A stretch of DNA of 36,702 nucleotides. Origin: Oscillospiraceae bacterium (GTDB lineage Bacteria; Bacillota; Clostridia; Oscillospirales; Ruminococcaceae). Below, one piece after another: positions 15,773 through 24,134 of the stretch (position 1 is its first letter; each line of letters starts with the position of its first letter). The notes below the pieces were generated by a model. The model saw only the letters and a list, made by a program, of their open reading frames with translations, was not told where the DNA came from and ran no database searches. The stretch is taken from positions 1 through 36,702 of the forward strand of contig JALEJO010000085.1 of the NCBI GenBank assembly GCA_022769365.1, read 5' to 3'. A program made the translations under genes and the position numbers.

Positions 15773-17104
15773 ATGAATATAAAATTATCAGATCATTTCA
15801 CATATCGAAGGCTTATACGTTTTGTTATACCAAGCATAATAATGATGGTTATAACGTCAGTTTACAGCATAGTTGACGGTGCATTTGTTTCAAATTTCGT
15901 TGGAAAAACGTCATTTGCAGCTGTAAATCTTATAATGCCTGTTTTAATGGCAGCCGGTACAATAGGATTCCTTATAGGAACAGGCGGAAGTGCAGTAGTT
16001 GCAAAAACTTTGGGTCTTGGAAAAAATGATAAAGCAAATGAATATTTTTCAATGCTTGTCAAATCTGTTATAGTTATAGGAATTATTGTTTCTGTTCCTG
16101 TATTTATTTTTATGCCGCAGATAACAAAACTACTTGGTGCAAGCGATGCACTTTATACAGATTGTATTATTTATGGAAGAATCCTTGTTGCAGGAAATGT
16201 TTTCTTTATGCTTCAAAACTGTTTTCAGAGTTTTCTTGTTGTAGCAGAAAAACCGACTTTCGGACTTGTAATTTCGATATGTACAGGCTTATGCAATATG
16301 CTTCTTGATTTTATTTTTATGTATTATTTCAGAATGGGAATAGTCGGGGCAGGTCTTGCAACAGTTATTGCACAGGTTATAGGCGGTGTTATACCTCTTA
16401 TATATTTTTTAAGAAAAAACAGCAGCCGATTAAAGCTTGTTCGTTCTCGTTTTAATAAGCGTATTTTTATAAACACTTGTACAAATGGTTCATCTGAAAT
16501 GGTGTCGAATCTTTCAATGTCACTTGTAAGTATGTTTTATAATCTTCAGCTTATGAAATTTTCAGGTGAAAACGGAATTGCAGCATATGGTGTTATAATG
16601 TACGTCGGATTTATATTTTCGGCTGTTTTTATCGGGTATTCAATAGGTTCAAGTCCGCTTGTAAGTTATAATTATGGAGCAGAAAATCACGTTGAATTGA
16701 AAAATCTTTTCAAAAAGAGCATTATTATAATAATGGTATTATCTGTTGTTATGCTTGTTTCGTCAGAACTTTTCTGTCCTGCATTTTCTTCAATTTTTGT
16801 TGGCTATGATAAAGAATTGCTTGATTTTACGGTTTTTGCTTTCAGAATTTATTCAGTGAAATATATTTTCCTTGGTGTAAATATATTTAGTTCAGCATTT
16901 TTTACAGCATTGAATAATGGCAAAATATCAGCAATAATATCATTTTTAAGAGCGTTTGTTTTTCAGACAATTGCGGTATTTTTGCTTCCTGTTTTTTTCA
17001 AAACAGACGGAATATGGATGTCGGCAGTTCTTTCAGAAATACTTTCTTTATGCGTTTCAATGTATTACTTTATCAGTCAGAAAAATAAATATCATTATAT
17101 GTAA
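15773..17104 (+). CDS. MATE-family efflux transporter, MepA-like
   Basis: The 443-residue, 12-helix protein belongs to the multidrug and toxic compound extrusion family, which exchanges cations (Na+ or H+) for organic cations across the cytoplasmic membrane. The N-terminal half has the typical PSIIMMVITSVYSIVDGAFV and GTGGSAVVAKTLGLGKND, and the second half repeats the fold (GYSIGSSPLVSYNYGA). This is the MepA/NorM-like branch common in Clostridia. The ATG at 15773 is chosen because AAAGGAGG lies at 15761-15768; longer in-frame starts would fall inside the leader terminator. If the leader is a guanidine riboswitch, the exported substrate would be guanidine or a relative, but this is inferred from the leader only. 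Confidence 0.9.
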   Translation: MNIKLSDHFTYRRLIRFVIPSIIMMVITSVYSIVDGAFVSNFVGKTSFAAVNLIMPVLMAAGTIGFLIGTGGSAVVAKTLGLGKNDKANEYFSMLVKSVIVIGIIVSVPVFIFMPQITKLLGASDALYTDCIIYGRILVAGNVFFMLQNCFQSFLVVAEKPTFGLVISICTGLCNMLLDFIFMYYFRMGIVGAGLATVIAQVIGGVIPLIYFLRKNSSRLKLVRSRFNKRIFINTCTNGSSEMVSNLSMSLVSMFYNLQLMKFSGENGIAAYGVIMYVGFIFSAVFIGYSIGSSPLVSYNYGAENHVELKNLFKKSIIIIMVLSVVMLVSSELFCPAFSSIFVGYDKELLDFTVFAFRIYSVKYIFLGVNIFSSAFFTALNNGKISAIISFLRAFVFQTIAVFLLPVFFKTDGIWMSAVLSEILSLCVSMYYFISQKNKYHYM

Positions 17105-17141
17105 AATATATTTGATTTCTGTTTGTTAGTTTTATTTTCAC

Positions 17142-17170
17142 TTGACGTAACAGACAAAATATGATAAAAT
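17142..17170 (+). promoter_or_regulatory. Promoter of the HAD hydrolase gene
   Basis: TTGACG (17142-17147) and TAAAAT (17165-17170) with a 17-base spacer. The leader is about 30 bases and carries GAAAGGA. Confidence 0.75.
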
Positions 17171-17206
17171 ATTACTTGTAGATTAAAGCGAAAGGAAATA
17201 TCTTAA

Positions 17207-17878
17207 ATGATTTCAGGACTTGTTTTTGATATGGACGGCGTTATATTTGATACAGAAAAAATGCTTGCACATTTCTGGAATAAAGCCGCTCTGGAATTCG
17301 GTTATGATATGAACATTTCACATAGTATTGCAATAAGAAGTACTGCACCGCAAAAAGCCGAAGAAATTTTAAAAGGCTTTTTTGGAGAAGAATTTGATTA
17401 TTACGCAGTACGTGACAGACGCAGAAAACTTATGAATGAATATATAGAAAAAAACGGATTGCCTGTTAAAGATGGCGTTTTTAAAATATTAAAAATGGCG
17501 AAGAAAAATAATCTTAAAACATCAATTGCAACAGCGACAGATATTGAACGAACAAAATGGTATCTTGAAAAGGAAAAACTTATAGATTATTTTGACACAG
17601 TTTCAACAACCCAAATGGTTGAAAGAGGAAAGCCTTATCCCGATATTTATCAGTATGCCTGTATGTCAATAGGTCTTTCACCTTTAAGATGTGCAGCATT
17701 TGAGGACTCGGATAATGGGGTTAAAAGTGCCTATAATGCAGGGTGTAAAGTTTTTATGATACCTGATTTAACACAGCCTGACGATGAAATAAAAAAGATG
17801 ACTTTCCGAGTTGAAAATAATCTTTCCGAAGCGTCTGATTATATTGAAGAGATTTTAAAATCTGAAAGGGTGAACTGA
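17207..17878 (+). CDS. HAD-superfamily hydrolase (phosphatase/phosphomutase type)
   Basis: The 223-residue protein is a subclass IA HAD enzyme with a helical cap. Motif I is DMDGVIFDTE, with the nucleophile Asp8 and the acid/base Asp10. Motif II is IATATD, with Thr109 the probable phosphate ligand. Motif III is Lys142 in GKPYPD. Motif IV is EDSDNG (166-171), binding Mg2+. The D-x-DGV-x-FDTE form and the FEDSDNG block are shared by beta-phosphoglucomutases, phosphoglycolate phosphatases and sugar phosphatases, so the substrate is uncertain. It is cytoplasmic and co-transcribed with the next gene, which begins one base after its stop. Confidence 0.9.
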   Translation: MISGLVFDMDGVIFDTEKMLAHFWNKAALEFGYDMNISHSIAIRSTAPQKAEEILKGFFGEEFDYYAVRDRRRKLMNEYIEKNGLPVKDGVFKILKMAKKNNLKTSIATATDIERTKWYLEKEKLIDYFDTVSTTQMVERGKPYPDIYQYACMSIGLSPLRCAAFEDSDNGVKSAYNAGCKVFMIPDLTQPDDEIKKMTFRVENNLSEASDYIEEILKSERVN

Positions 17879-17879
17879 A

Positions 17880-18251
17880 ATGGGAAACAGACTTCCGCCA
17901 AGATCGGCAGTATTTCCGAATATTCCAAGATATACGTATTTTAAGGCAAAAACAGTGTATACAGGAAGCAAAGGCGATATGAGATTTCGCATTGAACCTT
18001 TCGATGAAATAAAAGTTTATATATGGCATAGTAAAATGTGTTTTGAAAAATCGGAAATGGACGCAGAGGCAACTTTTCCGCAGTCTGCCGAAGGATATGA
18101 ACAGATGATAGAGTATCTTGAAGATTATTCAGAAAAAGATGAAACTTCAAAACATCCACGCTGGGAGGGATATGAAGGGTGGAGCGAAGAGTTTGTTCTT
18201 AATTATGAAAATGAGGTTGCAAGAGATATGGAGAACGGCATTTTCAGATGA
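17880..18251 (+). CDS. Small soluble protein of unknown function
   Basis: The 123-residue protein is not recognised. It has no signal peptide or membrane segment. The sequence is rich in aromatic and acidic residues (KVYIWHSKMCFEKSEMDAEATF, split here at residues about 45-66, and WEGYEGWSEEF near 99-109), which suggests a small alpha/beta fold. The start ATG lies one base behind the HAD stop codon, with GAAAGGGTGA as the shared ribosome binding site, so the pair is translationally coupled and probably acts together. No terminator is visible between it and the lon promoter. Confidence 0.75.
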   Translation: MGNRLPPRSAVFPNIPRYTYFKAKTVYTGSKGDMRFRIEPFDEIKVYIWHSKMCFEKSEMDAEATFPQSAEGYEQMIEYLEDYSEKDETSKHPRWEGYEGWSEEFVLNYENEVARDMENGIFR

Positions 18252-18282
18252 AATAAAGCAATAAATTTTTAAGAAAAATATA

Positions 18283-18311
18283 TTGAAAAAAAGAGTTATC
18301 TATGGTATAAT
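18283..18311 (+). promoter_or_regulatory. Promoter of the lon-engB-lysA run
   Basis: TTGAAA (18283-18288) and TATAAT (18306-18311) with a 17-base spacer; the leader is about 37 bases, with TTGGAGGGA before the ATG at 18355. No CIRCE or CtsR-type operator is evident around it. Confidence 0.75.
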
Positions 18312-18354
18312 GTATTTTTACAGTATTTCTATCTGAAAAATTGGAGGGAATAAA

Positions 18355-20751
18355 ATGAAAGATAAAGAGAAAACAGAACTTATAAACGGTTTACCGGTTA
18401 TAATAGTTAAAGGAACGGTTTGTTTTCCTGAAAATTCACTTGATTTTGATATAATAGGTGACCTTTCAAGAAATGCCGTTAAATATGCAGAAAATCACCA
18501 CACACAGGTTGCAATAGTTACTGAAATAGACAATTTTTCAATGGACGATATTTCAGAAAAAGACAAAGTAGACGGAAAAGATGACCCTGATGACTATGTT
18601 GGATTTTATGATGTCGGAGTTGTTGCAGACATTGTTCAGCATATGAAATCGAAAAACGGTTCAGACAGAATTTTTGTTAACTGTTTAAAAAGAGTCCGCC
18701 TTTCAAATTACACGCAAACTGAAAATAGCAGACGTGGATTTATTTATGCAGACCCTGAAGTTTACGATTTTGCCGAAGAAGATGACGATGAAATTATAAA
18801 TGCATCTCTTGAAGATGTTAAGGCAGTTTTTGTTGAATGGGCAAGTCTTGAGGGTGTTTCAAAAGATTTTGCAAGAGATGTTGTAAAGAAAAAAGGTGTT
18901 TTTGAAGTTATTTCACCAATAATGTACAGCGGTGTTTTCACGGCTGAACAGCAGCAGCAAATGCTTGAAATTCCTAAAATAAGCGGAATACTTCAAAAGA
19001 TGATAAGCCTTCTTTTAGTTGCAGTAAGAACAACAAAGCTTAAAATAACTGTTCTGAAACAGGCTGAAGCAAATATAGAAGCGGATACAAGAGAAAATTT
19101 CATAAAAGAACAGATAAATATTTTAAATTCACAGCTTTCAGGAAGACCTGAATCGAATGACTCAGACCCGATTGAGTATTATATGAATGAAATTGCAAGA
19201 ATATGTGATTCGGGTATGTTAGATGATTTTTATGAAACTCAACTTTTACGTGAAGTAAATAAACTTTCAAATTATCCGCCTATGTCGCAGGAAGCTGAAA
19301 TACTTAAAACTTATCTTGATACAGTTATTTCTATTCCTTGGGATAGAAAAACTAAACTTACAGATAATCTTGAAGAATCCGAAACTATTTTGAAAAATGA
19401 ACATTACGGACTTGAAAAGATTAAAGAAAGAATAACCGAAACAATTTCTGTTCAGCTTATGACAGGAAAAACGGGCAGCAATATAATCTGTCTTGCAGGC
19501 CCTCCTGGAACAGGTAAAACATCAATTGCCAAGTCAATAGCTAAAGCAACAGGCAGAAAATTTGTAAGAATAAGCCTTGGCGGTATACGTGATGAAGCTG
19601 ATATAAGAGGTCACAGAAGAACGTACCTCGGTTCTATGCCGGGAAGAATTATAAAGGCATTGATGGAGGCAGATTCAAGTAATCCACTTATTTTACTTGA
19701 TGAAATTGATAAAATGGCATCTGATATGAGGGGCGACCCTGCATCAGCACTTCTTGAAGTTCTTGACAGTGAACAGAATAAGAATTTCAAAGACCATTAT
19801 GTTGAAATTCCGTTTAATTTAAGCGATGTTATGTTTGTTGCAACAGCAAATGACATTTCAGCTGTATCTGCACCTCTTGCCGACAGAATGGAAATAATTG
19901 AAGTTTCAAGCTATACAAGAGAAGAAAAATTCCATATTGCAAAGGAACATCTTATTCCGAAGCAGCTTAAAAATCACGGACTTACAAAAAACAAACTCAA
20001 AATAAATGATGAAGCAATATATTATATCATAGATAATTATACAAAAGAAGCAGGCGTTCGTGGACTTGAAAGAAAAATTGCGGCAATCTGCAGAAAAGCC
20101 GATAAGGTTTTTGTTTCTGGAAAAACAAAAAGTATGACAGTTTCTCCTAAAAAAGTTGAAAGTATGCTTGGAACAAGAAAGTATACAGAGGACGTTTATA
20201 TGGAAGATGATTCTGTTGGAATTGTAAATGGACTTGCGTGGACAGCTGTAGGAGGCGTTCTGTTGCCTGTTGAAGCTGCTATACTCAAAGGCAAGGGAAG
20301 AATTCAGCTTACAGGTTCTCTCGGTGATGTTATGCAGGAGAGTGCTAAGATAGCCATAAGCTATGCAAGAACAAAATCCGAAAAATATGGATACGACGGC
20401 GATTTCATTGAAAACAGCGATATTCATATTCATGCACCTGAGGGAGCAGTTCCAAAAGACGGTCCGTCAGCAGGTGTAACTATGACAACGGCACTTATTT
20501 CCGCACTTTCAGGAAAGAAAGTAAGAAAAGATGTTGCTATGACGGGTGAGATAACTCTTCACGGAAATGTACTTCCGATAGGAGGACTTCGTGAAAAGAC
20601 AATGGCAGCATATAAAGCAGGAATGAAAACTGTTATAGTTCCGTTTAAAAATAAACCTGATCTTGAAGAAGTAGACAAAACTGTTAAGGAAAATCTTGAA
20701 TTTGTTTTTGCAAAGACACTTGATGATGTTCTTTCAACAGCACTTAAATAA
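18355..20751 (+). CDS. lon: ATP-dependent Lon protease
   Basis: The 798-residue protein matches bacterial LonA (about 780 residues). It has an N-terminal substrate-recognition domain (about 10-220), a helical coiled region, the AAA+ module with Walker A GPPGTGKT (382-389) and Walker B LLDEID (447-452), and a C-terminal serine-lysine peptidase domain. The catalytic dyad is Ser705 in PKDGPSAG and Lys748 in GLREKTMAA, 43 residues apart as in E. coli. Lon forms cytoplasmic hexamers and degrades misfolded and regulatory proteins. It is followed 11 bases later by engB, a gene order also found in Bacillus (lonA-ysxC). Confidence 0.97.
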   Translation: MKDKEKTELINGLPVIIVKGTVCFPENSLDFDIIGDLSRNAVKYAENHHTQVAIVTEIDNFSMDDISEKDKVDGKDDPDDYVGFYDVGVVADIVQHMKSKNGSDRIFVNCLKRVRLSNYTQTENSRRGFIYADPEVYDFAEEDDDEIINASLEDVKAVFVEWASLEGVSKDFARDVVKKKGVFEVISPIMYSGVFTAEQQQQMLEIPKISGILQKMISLLLVAVRTTKLKITVLKQAEANIEADTRENFIKEQINILNSQLSGRPESNDSDPIEYYMNEIARICDSGMLDDFYETQLLREVNKLSNYPPMSQEAEILKTYLDTVISIPWDRKTKLTDNLEESETILKNEHYGLEKIKERITETISVQLMTGKTGSNIICLAGPPGTGKTSIAKSIAKATGRKFVRISLGGIRDEADIRGHRRTYLGSMPGRIIKALMEADSSNPLILLDEIDKMASDMRGDPASALLEVLDSEQNKNFKDHYVEIPFNLSDVMFVATANDISAVSAPLADRMEIIEVSSYTREEKFHIAKEHLIPKQLKNHGLTKNKLKINDEAIYYIIDNYTKEAGVRGLERKIAAICRKADKVFVSGKTKSMTVSPKKVESMLGTRKYTEDVYMEDDSVGIVNGLAWTAVGGVLLPVEAAILKGKGRIQLTGSLGDVMQESAKIAISYARTKSEKYGYDGDFIENSDIHIHAPEGAVPKDGPSAGVTMTTALISALSGKKVRKDVAMTGEITLHGNVLPIGGLREKTMAAYKAGMKTVIVPFKNKPDLEEVDKTVKENLEFVFAKTLDDVLSTALK

Positions 20752-20762
20752 GGAGAAATAAA

Positions 20763-21374
20763 ATGCAGTGGGAAAAAACAGAATTTTATGCTTCCTATGG
20801 TATAAAAAGTCAGCTTCCTGAAGAAAGTCTTCCTGAGATTGCTTTTTCAGGAAGATCAAATGTTGGAAAATCAACACTTATAAACAGATTGTGCAACAGA
20901 AAAAATCTTGCGAGAGTCAGCAGTGTTCCCGGAAAAACTGCAACAGTAAATTTTTACAATGCAGATAACAAGCTTTATATAGTTGACCTTCCGGGATATG
21001 GATATGCAAAAGTTGCAAAAAGTGATAAATACAGATGGTCTGAACTTATAGAAGGTTATATAAATAATGACAGAGATGCAGTTGCACTTATAGTACAGCT
21101 TATAGATATACGTCATTCACCTTCAAAAGATGATATTCAGATGATTGATTTTATGATAGATAATGAACTTCCGTTTATTATTGTTCTGACAAAAGCTGAT
21201 AAACTCAGCAAGGCACAGCGTGCAAAAAGAATGGAAGGTTTCAGGGAAGAAATACCTTGTTTTGATGATATTCATGTTATACCGTTTTCATCTTTAACAA
21301 GAGAAGGTGTTGATGAACTGCGTGAAATTCTTCTTGAAGTCAGTGAACCACAGGACGAAGAGCCTTGTGAATAA
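20763..21374 (+). CDS. engB: Ribosome biogenesis GTPase EngB (YsxC/YihA)
   Basis: The 203-residue TRAFAC GTPase is needed for assembly of the large ribosomal subunit. G1 is GRSNVGKST (30-38), the G3 motif is DLPGYGYAK, and G4 is TKAD, followed by the usual G5-like PFSS. Its length fits the family. It is preceded by AAGGAGAAATAAA and lies 11 bases after lon. It ends 28 bases before lysA, so it is likely on the same transcript. Confidence 0.96.
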   Translation: MQWEKTEFYASYGIKSQLPEESLPEIAFSGRSNVGKSTLINRLCNRKNLARVSSVPGKTATVNFYNADNKLYIVDLPGYGYAKVAKSDKYRWSELIEGYINNDRDAVALIVQLIDIRHSPSKDDIQMIDFMIDNELPFIIVLTKADKLSKAQRAKRMEGFREEIPCFDDIHVIPFSSLTREGVDELREILLEVSEPQDEEPCE

Positions 21375-21402
21375 AGTAAAAATGAAAGGTTAGGTATTTA
21401 AA

Positions 21403-22701
21403 ATGTTGGTATCTGAAAATCTGTCTGTTGGAAAAAACGGACATCTTAACATCGGCGGTGTAGATACTGTTGAAATTGCAAAAGAGTATGGCACACCTGT
21501 TTATGTTATGGACGAAGATTTAATACGCAAGAATTGCCGAGATTTCCGTGAAAGTATAGAAAAGTTCTATGGCGGAAAAGGTCTTGTATGTTATGCAAGC
21601 AAGGCATTCGCTTGTAAGGAAATGTATCGTGTTGTTGAATCTGAAGGCTGCGGTGCAGATGTTGTTTCAGGAGGGGAAATTTATACAGCCGTTAAGGCAG
21701 GCGTTTCACCTGAAAAACTCGTTTTCCACGGAAATAACAAAACTGATGAAGAAATTGCAATGGCACTTGAATACAACATAGGAAGAATTGTTGTAGATAA
21801 TATCTATGAATTAAAGAAGATAGATACACTTGCAAAGGCACAGAATAAAACAGCAAATATTATGCTTAGAATTAAGCCTGGTATTGATGCACACACACAT
21901 AATTTTATAAAGACAGGTCAGATTGACAGTAAGTTTGGTTTTGCACTTGAAACAGGTGAAGCATTTGAAGCTGTTAAGCTTGCAATAACACATCCAAATC
22001 TTAATTTAAGGGGACTTCACTGCCATATCGGTTCGCAGATTCTTGAAACAGAACCATTCTGTGCAGCTGCTGAAGTTATGATAGGATTTATTGCAAAAAT
22101 CAAAAACGAACTCGGTCATGAAATAGACGACCTTAACCTTGGCGGCGGTTTTGGTATTTGCTACACAGAAGCAGATGACCCTAAGCCATATGCATCATTT
22201 ATGGAAGCTGTTTCAAAGGTAGTACATTCAAAATGTGAAGAACTTGGAGTAAAACTTCCGTTTATACTTATTGAACCTGGCAGATCAATTGCAGGCCCTG
22301 CCGGCATAACACTTTACACAGTTGGTGCAAAGAAAATTATCCCGAATATCCGTACATATGTTTCAATTGATGGCGGTATGTGTGATAATCCGAGATATAT
22401 TCTTTATCAGTCAGAATATGATGCTGTAGTTGCAAATAAAGCAGACAAACCAAAGGATACAAAGGTAACAATTGCAGGTAAGTGTTGTGAAAGCGGTGAC
22501 CTTATAGGTGAAAATATGCCTCTTCAGGACGTTGAAGCAGGTGATATAATTGCAGTTTGTGCAACAGGTGCATATAACTATTCAATGTCATCAAACTACA
22601 ACAGACTTCAGAAACCACCGGTTGTTTTTGTTAAGGACGGCAAAACAAGAGTTGTTGTTAAGAGAGAAACACTTGAAGACCTTATCAGAAATGATATATA
22701 A
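21403..22701 (+). CDS. lysA: Diaminopimelate decarboxylase
   Basis: This PLP enzyme removes CO2 from meso-diaminopimelate to give L-lysine, the last step of lysine synthesis. The 432-residue protein has the fold type III layout. PLP-binding Lys67 lies in YASKAFAC. The barrel motif HCHIGSQI follows, then the phosphate-binding GGGFG (247-251), EPGRS (291-295) and the active-site block CCESGD starting at Cys361. The C-terminal beta domain contains GAYNYSMSSNYN. It sits behind lon and engB rather than with other lysine genes, and no lysine riboswitch (L-box) is visible in the short gap. A strong terminator follows. Confidence 0.96.
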   Translation: MLVSENLSVGKNGHLNIGGVDTVEIAKEYGTPVYVMDEDLIRKNCRDFRESIEKFYGGKGLVCYASKAFACKEMYRVVESEGCGADVVSGGEIYTAVKAGVSPEKLVFHGNNKTDEEIAMALEYNIGRIVVDNIYELKKIDTLAKAQNKTANIMLRIKPGIDAHTHNFIKTGQIDSKFGFALETGEAFEAVKLAITHPNLNLRGLHCHIGSQILETEPFCAAAEVMIGFIAKIKNELGHEIDDLNLGGGFGICYTEADDPKPYASFMEAVSKVVHSKCEELGVKLPFILIEPGRSIAGPAGITLYTVGAKKIIPNIRTYVSIDGGMCDNPRYILYQSEYDAVVANKADKPKDTKVTIAGKCCESGDLIGENMPLQDVEAGDIIAVCATGAYNYSMSSNYNRLQKPPVVFVKDGKTRVVVKRETLEDLIRNDI

Positions 22702-22722
22702 AACTTGTTTTTAAATAAAAAG

Positions 22723-22755
22723 TGGGGCATTTCGTTTTGAAATGCCCCATTTTTC
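22723..22755 (+). terminator. Rho-independent terminator of lysA
   Basis: A perfect 11-base-pair stem, TGGGGCATTTC (22723-22733) with GAAATGCCCCA (22739-22749), followed by TTTTT. It closes the lon-engB-lysA transcript. Confidence 0.92.
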
Positions 22756-22762
22756 TGACTGC

Positions 22763-22803
22763 AAAAAAGACTTAAATACGATGTTTTCGCATTTAAGTCT
22801 TTT
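22763..22803 (-). terminator. Terminator of the tRNA-Leu gene
   Basis: The arms AAAAGACTTAAAT (22765-22777) and ATTTAAGTCTTTT-like (22791-22803) pair over about 13 positions. On the minus strand a T6 run follows (complement of 22763-22768). It lies directly behind the tRNA 3' end and faces the lysA terminator. Confidence 0.85.
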
Positions 22804-22806
22804 ACT

Positions 22807-22891
<85 letters not shown>

Positions 22892-22905
22892 ATGACACGA
22901 ATGCT

Positions 22906-22934
22906 ATTATATCACATAAAAAAGTATATGTCAA
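22906..22934 (-). promoter_or_regulatory. Consensus promoter of the tRNA-Leu gene
   Basis: On the minus strand TTGACA (22929-22934) and TATAAT (22906-22911) with a 17-base spacer, both perfect. The -10 box ends 14 bases before the mature tRNA, leaving a very short leader, as is usual for stable RNA genes. Confidence 0.9.
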
Positions 22935-22972
22935 TGTATAAAAAATGAATTTATTTGAATTAGGGATTTTAT

Positions 22973-23209
22973 AATTAGGAATGAGGAATGGTGGTGTCGC
23001 CTGTTGGCGACCTGTTTAAAACTCCTCAGGCAAGCCTTACGGCTTGCCAGCTCCCCTTTCAGGAGAGCCTTTATTAGAGTTTTTTGCAATTTGTTGAAAA
23101 AGCCTCTCCTGAAAGGGGAGGGGGACCGCCGAAGGCGGTGGAGGGGTTTAAAATATGTCAGCAAAGCTGACACCGCCATTCCTCATTTCTCATTCCTAAT
23201 TCCTCATTC
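22973..23209. repeat. Palindromic repeat element, copy 2 (complete)
   Basis: The ends are inverted repeats: AATTAGGAATGAGGAATGG on the left (from 22973) and CCATTCCTCATTTCTCATTC with CTAATT on the right (to about 23201), differing by a 7-base insertion. Inside are hairpins GTCGCC-tgtt-GGCGAC, CAAGCC-ttac-GGCTTG, ACCGCC-gaa-GGCGGT and GTCAGC-aaa-GCTGAC, and two facing CTCCCCTTTCAGGAGAG / CTCTCCTGAAAGGGGAG blocks. It encodes no protein; short frames inside are artefacts of the palindromes. Size and ends fit a MITE-like element. It lies between the tRNA promoter and the CAP gene promoter. Copy 3 is in the opposite orientation. Confidence 0.85.
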
Positions 23210-23244
23210 AGGGAACAATTTAAATAAAATATATTGTTTTAGTA

Positions 23245-23273
23245 TTGTATTTTTATAAATAGTGTGTTATAAT
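23245..23273 (+). promoter_or_regulatory. Promoter of the CAP-dockerin/sortase operon
   Basis: TTGTAT (23245-23250) and TATAAT (23268-23273) with a 17-base spacer; the leader is about 33 bases and contains CGGAGG 11 bases before the ATG. Together with repeat copy 2 and the tRNA promoter it fills the 420-base gap. Confidence 0.7.
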
Positions 23274-23312
23274 AAAAAGTAAGTTAAAAAATATAAAACG
23301 GAGGTATTTCAT

Positions 23313-24095
23313 ATGAATGTTTTAAAAAAATCGTTGTCTTTTCTTACAGCACTGGCAGTTATGCTTCTTTCAGCAGCACTTTTTTCGATTACTCAAGATA
23401 ATACAGACGTTGCATCAGCATATTCATTTGAAAAATATGCAGATAATGTTGCGGCACTCGTAAATGAGTACAGACAGCAAAACGGATTGAGTCCGCTTGC
23501 AGTAATTCCTGTTTTGCAGGAAAATGCACAGACAAGAGCAGTTGAAATTTCACAGAATTTTTCTCACACAAGAACAAATGGAAGTTCTTATAAAACAGCA
23601 ATTTCTTCTTCACTTCCAAAATATACTTGGGGAGAAAATATTGCCTATGGTGCAACAACGCCTGAAAGTGTTATAGACCAGTGGAAGCGTTCGTCTGGAC
23701 ATAATCAGAATATGCTTAGTTCTAAGTATACACATATTGGAGTTGGTGCATATATAAGCGGTGGCACTATTTATTGGGTACAGCTTTTCATAGGCAGCGG
23801 TATGACTTTTGACGGAGAATATATGCCTGTTTATTCAACGGAAGATACAACTGTTGAAAGTACAACAGAACATCCTCCTGTTGTTTTGCCTGATGGTTCG
23901 GGAGACGTAAATTTTGATGGTAAAATTGATTCAAGAGATGCTGTTTTAATACTTCAGGATTATGCGGCTTATCTTACAGGAAGAAGTTATACAATTTCAC
24001 TTTCGCTCGGAGATGTAAATTCAGATAACAAAATAGACTCAACAGATGCAGTACTTATTTTGATATACTATGCACAGCACCTTGTAAAGGGCTGA
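23313..24095 (+). CDS. Secreted CAP-domain protein with type I dockerin
   Basis: The 260-residue protein has a signal peptide (1 to about 37), a CAP/SCP-PR1 domain (about 40-165) and a dockerin (197-260). The CAP signature residues are present: His85 in FSHTRTNG, Glu108 in GENIAYG and His130 in SSGHNQNML. The dockerin has two clean F-hand repeats, GDVNFDGKIDSRDAVLIL and GDVNSDNKIDSTDAVLIL, after a short Thr/Glu/Pro linker. Bacterial CAP proteins are secreted and are often linked to spores or cell envelopes; their activity is mostly unknown. The dockerin would place this protein on a cellulosome scaffoldin or at the cell surface. It is the first gene of a run that continues through the sortase to the amidohydrolase. 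Confidence 0.93.
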   Translation: MNVLKKSLSFLTALAVMLLSAALFSITQDNTDVASAYSFEKYADNVAALVNEYRQQNGLSPLAVIPVLQENAQTRAVEISQNFSHTRTNGSSYKTAISSSLPKYTWGENIAYGATTPESVIDQWKRSSGHNQNMLSSKYTHIGVGAYISGGTIYWVQLFIGSGMTFDGEYMPVYSTEDTTVESTTEHPPVVLPDGSGDVNFDGKIDSRDAVLILQDYAAYLTGRSYTISLSLGDVNSDNKIDSTDAVLILIYYAQHLVKG

Positions 24096-24134
24096 GATTG
24101 ATTAAAATATAAAGATAAAAAGAGGGAGATCACA

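Noticed and set aside
19906-20433. Minus-strand open frame of 175 codons opposite lon
   Set aside because: Antisense to the conserved Lon ATPase/peptidase region; composition rich in Cys, Phe and Tyr is typical of a shadow frame.
21375-21402. Lysine riboswitch ahead of lysA
   Set aside because: The gap after engB is only 28 bases, far too short for an L-box aptamer.
22931-23258. Open frames on both strands across repeat copy 2
   Set aside because: They are produced by the palindromes of the element; the encoded peptides are mirror-like and lack start signals.
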